In this document: piece by piece, positions 33,904 through 41,880 of the stretch
How the letters are laid out: each line of letters begins with the position of its first letter
How positions within the stretch are numbered: position 1 is the first letter of the stretch
Made by a program: the position numbers and the translations under genes
The notes under the pieces: model-generated
Told to the model about the DNA's origin: nothing
The model's database searches: none
Seen by the model: only the letters and a program-made list of their open reading frames with translations
Assembly (NCBI GenBank): GCA_016787135.1
Contig: JAEUVK010000188.1
Location: 27,884 to 91,883, forward strand
Direction: 5' to 3'
DNA length: 64,000 nt
Origin: Chitinophagaceae bacterium
GTDB lineage: Bacteria; Bacteroidota; Bacteroidia; Chitinophagales; Chitinophagaceae

Positions 33904-34941
33904 TTAATTTTGTTTCATATGATTCCAGCCCTGGGCTGTCAGCGGGTGTTTACTCCCGCCTTTGGTAATGATAGTAACGCCTGATTCAGCTTCTGTCATA
34001 TACCCGATCACACTAATTTCTTCATTTAATACTAATTTTTCGTATTCAGATTGAGGAATGGTAAATAAAAGTTCATAATCCTCCCCTCCGCTTAATGCGC
34101 AGGCAGTAGGATCTATCTCAAATTTGAAAGCAGCTTTCTTCATGTCTTCGGCAACAGGTATCTTCTCTTCGTATAAAACACACCCGAGATCGCTTTGCTT
34201 ACAGATATGCAGAATCTCGGAGCTTAGCCCGTCGCTGACATCTATCATGGAGGTAGGCAGGATCTCCTTTTGTGCAAAGAATTCAATAATATCTTTCCTG
34301 GCTTCAGGTTTCAGCAAACGGCCTATGACATATGATTCCCCCTCCAGATCCGGCTGTACTCCGGGGCTTTCTATGAAGATCTTTTTTTCCCTTTCTAAAA
34401 AAAGCAGGCCCACATAAGCTGCGCCAAGATCACCGCTGACACAAAGCAGGTCACCTTTCTTTGCTGTACTCCTTTTTACATACTTATCCGGTGCTACTTC
34501 TCCAATGGCCGTGATAGAAATGATAAATCCTTTTTGTGAAGAAGTCGTATCTCCTCCTACTACATCCACGCCATATTTCTCACAGGCAGTATATACGCCT
34601 TCGTAAAACTCATCAATGGCTTCAAGACTGAAGCGGTTGCTGAAAGCAAGTGAGATCACTATTTGGGTAGGCGTGGCATTCATCGCATAGATGTCGCTCA
34701 GGTTTACCACCACACTCTTATACCCAAGATGTTTGAGCGGAGTGTACATCAGATCAAAATGCACCCCTTCTACCAGCATATCGGTAGTCACTACTGTTTG
34801 CTTACCAAAATGATCGATCACTGCAGCATCATCACCAACCCCCACAATGGATGAAGCATTTTGCAGCTCAATATTCTTTGTTACATGGTCTATCAGGCCA
34901 AACTCACCTAATGATGCTATCTCTGTTCTTTCGTCTGCCAT
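33904..34941 (-). CDS. thiL: Thiamine-monophosphate kinase
   Basis: ThiL phosphorylates thiamine monophosphate to the active cofactor thiamine pyrophosphate. The 345-residue protein has the PurM/SelD-type motifs in order: SIVGVGDDAAVI, VVTTDMLVEGVHFD, VVVNLSDIYAM, VDVVGGDTTSS, CVSGDLGAAYVG, IDVSDGLSSEIL and LSGGEDYELLFTI. Its ATG overlaps the TAA of the upstream lipoprotein gene by one base (TAATG), so the two are translationally coupled. No other thiamine gene and no clear TPP riboswitch is seen nearby. Confidence 0.95.
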   Translation of the reverse strand: MADERTEIASLGEFGLIDHVTKNIELQNASSIVGVGDDAAVIDHFGKQTVVTTDMLVEGVHFDLMYTPLKHLGYKSVVVNLSDIYAMNATPTQIVISLAFSNRFSLEAIDEFYEGVYTACEKYGVDVVGGDTTSSQKGFIISITAIGEVAPDKYVKRSTAKKGDLLCVSGDLGAAYVGLLFLEREKKIFIESPGVQPDLEGESYVIGRLLKPEARKDIIEFFAQKEILPTSMIDVSDGLSSEILHICKQSDLGCVLYEEKIPVAEDMKKAAFKFEIDPTACALSGGEDYELLFTIPQSEYEKLVLNEEISVIGYMTEAESGVTIITKGGSKHPLTAQGWNHMKQN

Positions 34942-35354
34942 TAGCGCATTTTTATTTTCCAGATAAATTTATCCTTTTCTTTGAAAAACCTTACTTCCCC
35001 CCAATAGCCGTTGAGATCAACTTTGCCGCTCTGCCGGTAATTTTGCATATCTTTTATATGGTCATAAAAAGAAAAGGTCATTGTGTTGTTGTCTTTTACT
35101 TTAAAGTCGGTTCTTGTATATGGGAATCCGTCAAACGCTTCTTTGTACTTCTGCCCTTTGCCTGTAAACTCTTCCTTTGAGAACGGCCATGAATTGAACT
35201 CTTCCCTGAATTCGACGATCCTGTCCAGCAATACCACTGATGGCTTTTCTCTTTGCTGTTGTCTTTTACTCCTTGGCGAATAAGTAACATAATTGCAGCT
35301 ATAGGATAGCGCAATCAAAAAGATAAGGACAGGTAATTGTAAATACAGTTTCAT
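34941..35354 (-). CDS. Small uncharacterised lipoprotein
   Basis: A 137-residue protein with a lipoprotein signal (LPVLIFLIALSYSCNYVTYS; Cys about residue 20). The mature part is short, basic and rich in Phe/Lys (FREEFNSWPFSKEEF, YTRTDFKVKDNN, VRFFKEKDKFIWKI). I do not recognise a family. The ATG at 35354 is chosen because it puts the lipobox in the normal place; an ATG at 35384 would overlap suhB. Its stop overlaps the thiL start, and suhB ends 13 nt upstream, so it is embedded in that operon. Confidence 0.7.
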   Translation of the reverse strand: MKLYLQLPVLIFLIALSYSCNYVTYSPRSKRQQQREKPSVVLLDRIVEFREEFNSWPFSKEEFTGKGQKYKEAFDGFPYTRTDFKVKDNNTMTFSFYDHIKDMQNYRQSGKVDLNGYWGEVRFFKEKDKFIWKIKMR

Positions 35355-35367
35355 TGATGAACAGGAA

Positions 35368-36144
35368 TTAAAGCTCACCGCCATTTACGATCCTCAGCAT
35401 CTCATCATGAATCTTTCCGTTGGTAGCCAGGGTGCGGTGTTGATAGATAGAAAACTTATCTCCGCTGAAGTCTGTCACCTTACCACCCGCTTCCTGCACC
35501 ATTAGATAACCGGCAGCGCTGTCCCACGCTTCCAATTTATGTTCATAAAAACCATCGAACCTTCCGGCAGCTACCCAGCATAGGTCAATAGCTGCAGAAC
35601 CAAGTCTTCTTACCGGAACACCTTTTCTTATCAGCCGGTCAAAAATTTCCAACGGTCCGTTTGGCATATTAATATACGTATAAGGAAACCCGGTTACCAA
35701 ACAAGATCTCAATACTTCTGTCTGCTCGCTGACATGGATCGGCTTTTCGTTCAACGTAGCTCCTTTTCCATTTTCGGCAAAAAACGATTCTTTAAGATTA
35801 GGATTATATACAGCACCCATGATGATCTCGCCCTTTTGCTCGATGGCAATAGAAACGCAGCATAATGGAATACCATGTGCAAAGTTCACGGTGCCGTCTA
35901 TCGGGTCAATGATCCACTTATATTCTGAATCCTGGATGATGGCGCCGGATTCTTCTGTCAATATATTATGAGCAGGAAATTTTGATTTGATCACTTCCAG
36001 TATTGCCTCTTCGGAAGCATGGTCTGCTTCCGTTACCAGATTATTGACCCCTTCTTTATGCGATATCTTAAAAGGATTATTAAAAAAACGACTGAGCTCG
36101 GCTGCTCCGGCCACCACCGCTTCTATCAGGGTATTTTTAAGCAT
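35368..36144 (-). CDS. suhB: Inositol monophosphatase family protein (SuhB-like)
   Basis: A 258-residue Mg2+/Li+-sensitive phosphatase of the inositol monophosphatase family. The metal-binding motifs are present: TEADHASE, LTEESG (metal Glu), WIIDPIDGTVNF and the C-terminal WDSAAGYLMVQEAGG. Members hydrolyse inositol-1-phosphate, and E. coli SuhB also assists rRNA transcription. The exact substrate here is open, since NADP or sugar phosphatases share these motifs. The ATG at 36144 is used. A TATCTTTG box lies only 3 nt upstream, which implies a leaderless mRNA. First gene of a probable four-gene operon. Confidence 0.9.
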   Translation of the reverse strand: MLKNTLIEAVVAGAAELSRFFNNPFKISHKEGVNNLVTEADHASEEAILEVIKSKFPAHNILTEESGAIIQDSEYKWIIDPIDGTVNFAHGIPLCCVSIAIEQKGEIIMGAVYNPNLKESFFAENGKGATLNEKPIHVSEQTEVLRSCLVTGFPYTYINMPNGPLEIFDRLIRKGVPVRRLGSAAIDLCWVAAGRFDGFYEHKLEAWDSAAGYLMVQEAGGKVTDFSGDKFSIYQHRTLATNGKIHDEMLRIVNGGEL

Positions 36145-36147
36145 AGG

Positions 36148-36155
36148 CAAAGATA
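36148..36155 (-). promoter_or_regulatory. suhB: -7 promoter box (TATCTTTG) of suhB
   Basis: Minus-strand TATCTTTG matches TAnnTTTG exactly and is separated from the suhB ATG by CCT. It is identical to the box upstream of the kdnB-like gene. A TTG at -33 is not obvious. Confidence 0.45.
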
Positions 36156-36245
36156 GCCCGGATTACGCAGAATCATCTTATTTCACAGAGGTTATCGCTA
36201 TTTTGCATCGTTGATAATAACTTCGTACTTCATACATATTGGCCC

Positions 36246-38186
36246 TTGCAGTTATCTGTCATCATAGTGAATTACAATGTCCGGCATTTCCTGGAACAAT
36301 GTCTGTCCTCGGTACAAAAAGCCATTGCTTCCCTGAAGGCTGAAGTATTGGTGATCGACAATAATTCTGCTGATGATAGTTTAGCGTATTTGCAGCCGCG
36401 TTTTCCGTCCATACAATTCATAGCCAATCATGAAAATGCCGGTTTTGCCAAAGCCTGCAACCAGGGGCTGAAACTATCAACAGGAAAATATATTCTTTTC
36501 CTTAATCCAGATACCATTGTTCCTGAAGACTGCTTTACAAAATGTATTACATTCTTTGAAGAACATCCCGATACAGGCGCATTAGGAATAAAAATGCTGG
36601 ACGGCAGCGGTGATTTCTTAAAAGAATCAAAGCGATCATTTCCATCGCCGAAGACATCGTTATTCAAATTGTTTGGTTTGGCCAGGTTATTCCCCCGGTC
36701 GAAGACATTTGCAAAATACCATCTTGGCCATCTGGATGAAAACAAGAACCACGAAGTAGATGTTCTCGCCGGCGCTTTTATGCTGATCAAAAAAGAAGTG
36801 CTGGAAAAAGTGGGCGGTTTTGAAGAGACCTTCTTTATGTACGGCGAGGATATTGATCTGAGTTACCGGATACAAAAAGCGGGATATAAGAATTATTATT
36901 TCTCCGGCAGCAGCATCATTCATTTCAAAGGGGAAAGCACAAAGAAAGGCAGCCTGAACTATGTTCATTTGTTTTATAATGCGATGAACATCTTTGTGAA
37001 AAAACATTATGGAAAAAGTAAGGCAGGCACGTTTGTTTTTTCTATTTACATTGCTATCTGGTTCCGGGCGGCGATGACAGCGATGGGTAATTTTATCCGC
37101 AGCGTCGGATTACCGTTGATAGACGCCGGATTGATATTGCTTTCTTTCTGGCTGATGAAAAATGTATGGAATCAATACATGCGGCCGGATATTCAATACG
37201 AAGACAAATTACTCTGGATATCATTTCCGGCTTTTACTGTCTTTTACCTGGCAACGGCCTATTATGCAGGTTTATACGACAGGTGGTATAAAAGATCAGA
37301 ATTGGTTAGTTCTACTTTAGTGGCAACGATTGTATTACTCGCCGCTTATGCGTTGTTACCGGAACATTACCGCTTTTCAAGAGGCATCATTTTATTCGGT
37401 GCATTGCTGGCCTTTTTGCTGATAAGCTTATTAAGATGGTTACTTGTCCACACTGCTGTTATCAGCAGCAGTCATAAGGAAGAGGATCCCGGTACCCTGA
37501 TCGTTGGTTCACTCCGGGAGTATGACAAAACGTTACAATTGATGAAAGAAGCAAACTTACACGAACAGGTACTTGGAAGGGTAGCCGTAACAGAAGATGA
37601 TACATCGGGTATCGGTTACTGGAATAAGATACATATGCTTTCAGCGACAGTGCCATTCAGGGAGGTGATCTTTTGCGAAGGGACCCTGTCGTTTAAAAAT
37701 ATCATCGAAACCCTTTCTTTATTACCCCGCAGAACGATGGTAAAGTTTCATGCAGAAGGAAGCCTGAGTATTGTAGGAAGCAATTCAAAAGATACAAGCG
37801 GCGAGTCGGTTTCTCCGGCAAATGGTTTCAGGCTCAGCGATCCACACCATAAACGGCTGAAAAGATTGATAGATGTAGCTATCGCAACAGGAGGACTGAT
37901 AACTTTTCCTGTTCATTTATTTATAATCAAAAAACCATTTCCCTTTTTTGCCAACTGTTTTGCAGTTTTATTCATGCAGAAAACATGGGTAGGTTATGCT
38001 GCCCCGGAAAAAAATCTTCCGCATATCAGAAAAGGAGTGATAGCTACTAATGGTATCCCTGTTTCTGTCAAGCAACAATTGCCATCTGAAAGCCTGCAGA
38101 TGGTTGATCAGTGGTATGCACGTGATTATACGATAAACACTGATCTCAGGTTGATAAAGAGGTCATACCGCTATCTCGGGGGGTGA
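36246..38186 (+). CDS. GT2 glycosyltransferase with membrane segments and a degenerate sugar-phosphotransferase-like C-terminus
   Basis: A 646-residue protein. Residues 1-235 are a GT2 (rhamnosyl/glucosyl type) domain: [43 protein letters not shown] and the acceptor-site block [14 protein letters not shown] with [12 protein letters not shown]. Residues about 260-400 hold several membrane helices ([34 protein letters not shown]). The C-terminus ([17 protein letters not shown], then [20 protein letters not shown]) recalls the anchor and end of WbaP-type polyprenyl-phosphate sugar transferases, but their catalytic core is not seen. No in-frame ATG precedes the motif, so TTG at 36246 is the likely start. 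Probably involved in surface polysaccharide synthesis. Confidence 0.82.
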   Translation: MQLSVIIVNYNVRHFLEQCLSSVQKAIASLKAEVLVIDNNSADDSLAYLQPRFPSIQFIANHENAGFAKACNQGLKLSTGKYILFLNPDTIVPEDCFTKCITFFEEHPDTGALGIKMLDGSGDFLKESKRSFPSPKTSLFKLFGLARLFPRSKTFAKYHLGHLDENKNHEVDVLAGAFMLIKKEVLEKVGGFEETFFMYGEDIDLSYRIQKAGYKNYYFSGSSIIHFKGESTKKGSLNYVHLFYNAMNIFVKKHYGKSKAGTFVFSIYIAIWFRAAMTAMGNFIRSVGLPLIDAGLILLSFWLMKNVWNQYMRPDIQYEDKLLWISFPAFTVFYLATAYYAGLYDRWYKRSELVSSTLVATIVLLAAYALLPEHYRFSRGIILFGALLAFLLISLLRWLLVHTAVISSSHKEEDPGTLIVGSLREYDKTLQLMKEANLHEQVLGRVAVTEDDTSGIGYWNKIHMLSATVPFREVIFCEGTLSFKNIIETLSLLPRRTMVKFHAEGSLSIVGSNSKDTSGESVSPANGFRLSDPHHKRLKRLIDVAIATGGLITFPVHLFIIKKPFPFFANCFAVLFMQKTWVGYAAPEKNLPHIRKGVIATNGIPVSVKQQLPSESLQMVDQWYARDYTINTDLRLIKRSYRYLGG

Positions 38187-38266
38187 GAAAAATAGCTACA
38201 GCAGTATTTATATCATAGTTTTCCTATAACATTGCGTAATTTTAAAAACCAACTTTCGGGGGATCA

Positions 38267-39811
38267 ATGGCGACAATTATTGATATAAAGCTGCCAAAGG
38301 CAATTGCTGCTGCATTGCGCATTCCGCCCAATGATCCGAGAAGGCAGCAGTTAAGGGTACTAAAGAAATTGTTGAAGAAAGCCAGGTTTACTGAATTCGG
38401 TCAGCAATACCGGTTCGATGAAATATTACTCAGCCAGCATCCGGGCAAAAAATTCCAGCAATTGGTTCCTGCACACGACTACAACAAGATCTATGAAGAG
38501 TGGTGGAAGAAAACACTGGATGGCGTACCTGATGTAGCCTGGCCGGGTAAGATAAAGTATTATGCATTAAGCTCCGGAACGTCTGAAGCAGCCAGTAAAT
38601 ATATTCCTGTTACAAAAGAATTGCTGCGCAGCAACACCATCAATTATCTCCGGCAATTATTAAGCCTTTTAAGTTATGAAGACGCCAATCGCAAAGCGAT
38701 GGCCAAGGGTTTTTTAATGCTGGGCGGCGCTACCGATCTCAAAAAAGGAAAAGCCGGCTGGTATGCAGGAGACCTTAGCGGAATACTGGCAAAGAAACGT
38801 CCATTCTGGTTCCAGACATTTTATAAACCCGGCGGACGTATTGCTGCCCTGGCCGACTGGAACCAGAAACTGCATGAGATAGTAGAACACGCCAAAGAGT
38901 GGGACATCGGCTATATCGTTGGCGTTCCCGCCTGGTGCCAGATGTGTATGGAAATGGTGATCGAACATTATAAAGTGAAGAACATACACGAAATATGGCC
39001 CAATTTCAGCTTCTTTGTTCATGGCGGTGTTGCATTCGAGCCATATAAAAAGGGCTTTGAAAAATTATTGGGCAAGCCCATTGTTTACATCGAGAACTAT
39101 TTATCCAGCGAAGGTTTTATCGGTTACAAAACAAGGGAACATGCCAAAGGCATGCAGCTTATCATCAATAATAATATCTTTTTCGAGTTTGTTCCGTTCG
39201 ATGACAGGAATTTTGATCATGATGGGAAGATGGTGGATAACCCGGAAGCAAAGATGATCCATGAAGTAGAGGAAGGAAAAGAATATGCATTATTAATGAG
39301 CACTAATGCAGGCGCCTGGCGGTACCTGATCGGGGATACCATTAAGTTTGTTGATCTCGAAAGGCATGAGGTGGTTATTACCGGCAGAACAAAACATTTT
39401 CTCAGCCTTGTAGGTGAACACCTCAGCGTTGAGAATATGAATAAAGCCATCGAACTCGTGAGTGAAGAATTTAATATCAGCATTCCTGAATATACTGTTG
39501 TAGGGTTTCCTTACCAGAGTTTCTTTGCACATAAATGGTATGTAGCTACCAATGATAAAGTGGATGCAGCTAAACTGGCTAAACGAATAGATGAGAACCT
39601 GCGGGTACTCAATGATGACTATGCTACTGAAAGGGACAGCGCTTTAAAAGAAGTGTTTCTTGAAGTATTGCCGGAACATACATTCATGCAGTTCATGGAG
39701 CAAAAAGGAAAGCTTGGAAGCCAGCATAAATTTCCCCGCGTCATGAAAGGAAAAATGCTGAAAGAGTGGGAATGTTTTCTGCAAACAGGAAGTGTAAAGC
39801 AGGAGATATGA
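38267..39811 (+). CDS. GH3 auxin-responsive promoter family protein (acyl-adenylating type)
   Basis: A 514-residue protein of the GH3 family, whose plant members conjugate jasmonate or auxin to amino acids through an adenylate. The ATP-binding motifs are visible: YYALSSGTSEAASKYIP (about 103-119), YIENYLSSEGFIG and YLIGDTIKFVDLERHEVVITGRTKHFLSLVGE. Bacterial members are common in Bacteroidota, but their substrates are unknown. The ATG at 38267 is preceded by a GGGGG stretch 5 nt upstream. It follows the GT2 gene by 80 nt on the same strand; an operon is possible but not demonstrated. Confidence 0.88.
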   Translation: MATIIDIKLPKAIAAALRIPPNDPRRQQLRVLKKLLKKARFTEFGQQYRFDEILLSQHPGKKFQQLVPAHDYNKIYEEWWKKTLDGVPDVAWPGKIKYYALSSGTSEAASKYIPVTKELLRSNTINYLRQLLSLLSYEDANRKAMAKGFLMLGGATDLKKGKAGWYAGDLSGILAKKRPFWFQTFYKPGGRIAALADWNQKLHEIVEHAKEWDIGYIVGVPAWCQMCMEMVIEHYKVKNIHEIWPNFSFFVHGGVAFEPYKKGFEKLLGKPIVYIENYLSSEGFIGYKTREHAKGMQLIINNNIFFEFVPFDDRNFDHDGKMVDNPEAKMIHEVEEGKEYALLMSTNAGAWRYLIGDTIKFVDLERHEVVITGRTKHFLSLVGEHLSVENMNKAIELVSEEFNISIPEYTVVGFPYQSFFAHKWYVATNDKVDAAKLAKRIDENLRVLNDDYATERDSALKEVFLEVLPEHTFMQFMEQKGKLGSQHKFPRVMKGKMLKEWECFLQTGSVKQEI

Positions 39812-39928
39812 GGCCTCCCGTAAGAAGTATGATCATAAATACCGGCTATTTTACTTCTTATACAAGCTGCCTTGCTATTGATAATTCACAGTTTTTATCC
39901 TTCATGTTATTAACTCCGCATTTATTAT

Positions 39929-40561
39929 ATGCTTGAGGCGCTGATCAAGGGTTTGACATTCGGTCTATTGCTGAGCATTTCAGTGGGGCCGGTGCTATTT
40001 ACTATTATCAAGCAAAGCCTGAATAACGGGCACAGGGGCGGGATGGCATTCGTGCTGGGTGTTTCTGCCAGCGATATCACTCTGGTGCTGGTCAGTAATG
40101 TGTTTACAGAATTATTTAAACAGATCAGTCATTACCGGACAGAGATCGGGGTCGGCGGTTGTATCTTCCTGGTTTCTCTTGGTATTTACTTCCTTTTTTT
40201 TAAGAAGGTAAAGGTAAACGACGCCGGGCAGCAGGTACTTAAGTTCCGGAAAAGGGATTATGCGCAAACCTTTTTATCGGGCTATGTCATGAATACGTTG
40301 AATCCGTCGGTATTCATTTTCTGGTTGTATGCATCCACGGCCGTCATCAATCATACGGTTAACCAGCGTATTGTTGTTTTCATTACCTGCCTGGTATGGA
40401 TGCTCGGTGCGGACATACTGAAAGTATTCCTGGCAGGCAAGATCCGTAACCGCCTCACTCCCCATAATATTCATATCCTTAACCGCATCAATGGCATATT
40501 GCTGATCATCTTTGGTATTGCACTGGTATGGGGGCTTATTATTTATGGTAAAAGGCTGTGA
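39929..40561 (+). CDS. LysE/RhtB-family amino acid exporter
   Basis: A 210-residue inner-membrane protein with six predicted helices. The LysE-type opening GLTFGLLLSISVGPVLFTIIKQSLNNGHRGGM, with its conserved SVGPV, and the repeated pattern near residue 125 (SGYVMNTLNPSVFIFWLYAS, with NP) mark this family, which exports basic or hydrophobic amino acids and related metabolites. A Lys-rich loop (FKKVKVNDAGQQVLKFRKRDY) separates the halves. The substrate is not predictable. It sits upstream of a small membrane-associated protein and mtgA on the same strand, with gaps of 49 and 27 nt. Confidence 0.9.
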   Translation: MLEALIKGLTFGLLLSISVGPVLFTIIKQSLNNGHRGGMAFVLGVSASDITLVLVSNVFTELFKQISHYRTEIGVGGCIFLVSLGIYFLFFKKVKVNDAGQQVLKFRKRDYAQTFLSGYVMNTLNPSVFIFWLYASTAVINHTVNQRIVVFITCLVWMLGADILKVFLAGKIRNRLTPHNIHILNRINGILLIIFGIALVWGLIIYGKRL

Positions 40562-40597
40562 CCGGATGATTTAACAAATTGGCAAAGCCGGGTTTTG

Positions 40598-40605
40598 TAT
40601 GTTTG
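40598..40605 (+). promoter_or_regulatory. -7 promoter box (TATGTTTG) before the small secreted protein gene
   Basis: TATGTTTG is an exact TAnnTTTG match that ends 5 nt before the ATG at 40611. The upstream ATG at 40599 lies inside this box, which argues for 40611 as the true, possibly leaderless, start. Confidence 0.4.
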
Positions 40606-40610
40606 GCACC

Positions 40611-41144
40611 ATGAACCGGCCGACCATCCTTATCACATTCTTTTTCCTGCTCGTTTTTTCTGCTTCGTTTTCCCAGGCCGGCTATTTGTTTGTAAAAAGG
40701 GGTATTAAAAAGAAAAGGATCTATACTGAAGGGGATGAGATACGCTTAAAACTGAAAGATGGGAATTTCTGCAGCGGGTCTATTACACTTTTAAGAAATG
40801 ATACCATATTTGTCAACGGCCTGCCGGTACACAAAACATTTGTAAAGGAGGTATTGCTGAAAAAGAAGCCAAAGAAACCTTTTCCCGATGCAAAGACTGT
40901 AGCCCTGATCGCTGCCGGTTCAGCCCTTACTTCCGCGGGACTAGCCATCAGCGATAAGGATCACCAGACAGAGGCATTGATCGCAGGGCCGGCGATCGGG
41001 TTTGGTCCGCTATTGATCAAACACTTTGGCGGGAGGGCTATTGGCGCCATACCAAGAAAAAAATTCCGGATTGGGAAAAAATTCTATTTGCAGGTGCTGG
41101 ATTTTCATATTTCTCCACAAATACAACGATTAAAAACTTTCTGA
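40611..41144 (+). CDS. Uncharacterised exported protein
   Basis: A 177-residue protein with an N-terminal signal peptide (ITFFFLLVFSASFSQAG). The mature part begins with a beta-rich segment typical of Bacteroidota 'GLPF motif'-like proteins (GDEIRLKLKDGNFCSGSITLLRNDTIFVNG, a translation-protein-barrel-like pattern). A short hydrophobic glycine-rich stretch follows (VALIAAGSALTSAGLAI) and the C-terminus is basic. No named family is recognised. The ATG at 40611 is preferred because the earlier ATG lies inside a promoter box. It is placed between a LysE exporter and mtgA. Confidence 0.7.
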   Translation: MNRPTILITFFFLLVFSASFSQAGYLFVKRGIKKKRIYTEGDEIRLKLKDGNFCSGSITLLRNDTIFVNGLPVHKTFVKEVLLKKKPKKPFPDAKTVALIAAGSALTSAGLAISDKDHQTEALIAGPAIGFGPLLIKHFGGRAIGAIPRKKFRIGKKFYLQVLDFHISPQIQRLKTF

Positions 41145-41171
41145 TTTTGTTGTTTAATATTGCACCGCAAT

Positions 41172-41879
41172 ATGAAGATCAGGGAATTTTTATCAAAGGC
41201 ATGGCGATGGACAAAGAAGGTATTTCTTATCCTGTTCATAACGCAATTCATTTACATAATTTTACTAAAGTGGATAGACCCGCCCATTACCATGACGCAG
41301 TTCGTTAGCTGGGTCTCCGGTCACGGGTTGAAAAGGGATTATGTGGACAGGAATGATATTTCCTATACGGTCAAACTGGCTGTTATTTCTTCAGAAGATC
41401 AGCTGTTTCCTGATCACAGCGGTTTTGACTGGAAGAGTATTAAAAAAGCGATGGCCTATAACGAGAAAAAACCCGGAAGAAGAAGGGGTGCAAGCACCAT
41501 CAGCCAGCAGGTGGCTAAAAATGTATTTCTCTGGCAGGGGCAGGATTATATAAGAAAGGGGCTGGAAGTATATTTTACATTCATGATTGAATTGATCTGG
41601 GGAAAAAAAAGAATACTGGAAGTGTACCTGAATGTTGCAGAGATGGGTGATGGTATATTTGGTATTGAAATGGCAGCCAGAAAATACTTCAACAAACCCG
41701 CAAGGAATTTATCAAGACAGGAAGCTGCCCTGATCACTGCCTGTTTGCCCAGCCCCAAGCGTTTTAAAGCAAGGCCCGCATCTAATTATATACAGGGAAG
41801 AGCAAGGGATATCATGCAGCAAATGAGTTTCCTTGAACCTGACCCGGATGTACAGCGGGTAATCGATTACAGGCGATGA
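41172..41879 (+). CDS. mtgA: Monofunctional biosynthetic peptidoglycan transglycosylase
   Basis: MtgA polymerises lipid II into glycan strands on the periplasmic side of the inner membrane. The 235-residue protein has one N-terminal helix (VFLILFITQFIYIILLKWI) and the GT51 motifs: catalytic Glu75 in ISSEDQLFPDHSGFDW (usually EDxxFxxHxGFD), RRGASTISQQVAKNVFLW, GKKRILEVYLNVAEMGDGIFGIEMAA and the final RQEAALITACLPSPKRF. No transpeptidase domain follows, which separates it from class A PBPs. The ATG at 41172 is used, not a TTG at 41160. It ends 1 nt before the convergent GT39 gene. Confidence 0.95.
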   Translation: MKIREFLSKAWRWTKKVFLILFITQFIYIILLKWIDPPITMTQFVSWVSGHGLKRDYVDRNDISYTVKLAVISSEDQLFPDHSGFDWKSIKKAMAYNEKKPGRRRGASTISQQVAKNVFLWQGQDYIRKGLEVYFTFMIELIWGKKRILEVYLNVAEMGDGIFGIEMAARKYFNKPARNLSRQEAALITACLPSPKRFKARPASNYIQGRARDIMQQMSFLEPDPDVQRVIDYRR

Positions 41880-41880
41880 A

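Noticed and set aside
36160..36205. REP-like stretch (ATTACGCAGA, then TTTCACAGAGG) between suhB and the GT2 gene
   Set aside because: Only vaguely like known Bacteroidota repeats and without clear inverted arms; not enough to call.
34942..36245. TPP riboswitch for thiL
   Set aside because: thiL is internal to an operon and the suhB upstream region is too short and lacks the conserved THI-box CUGAGA segments.
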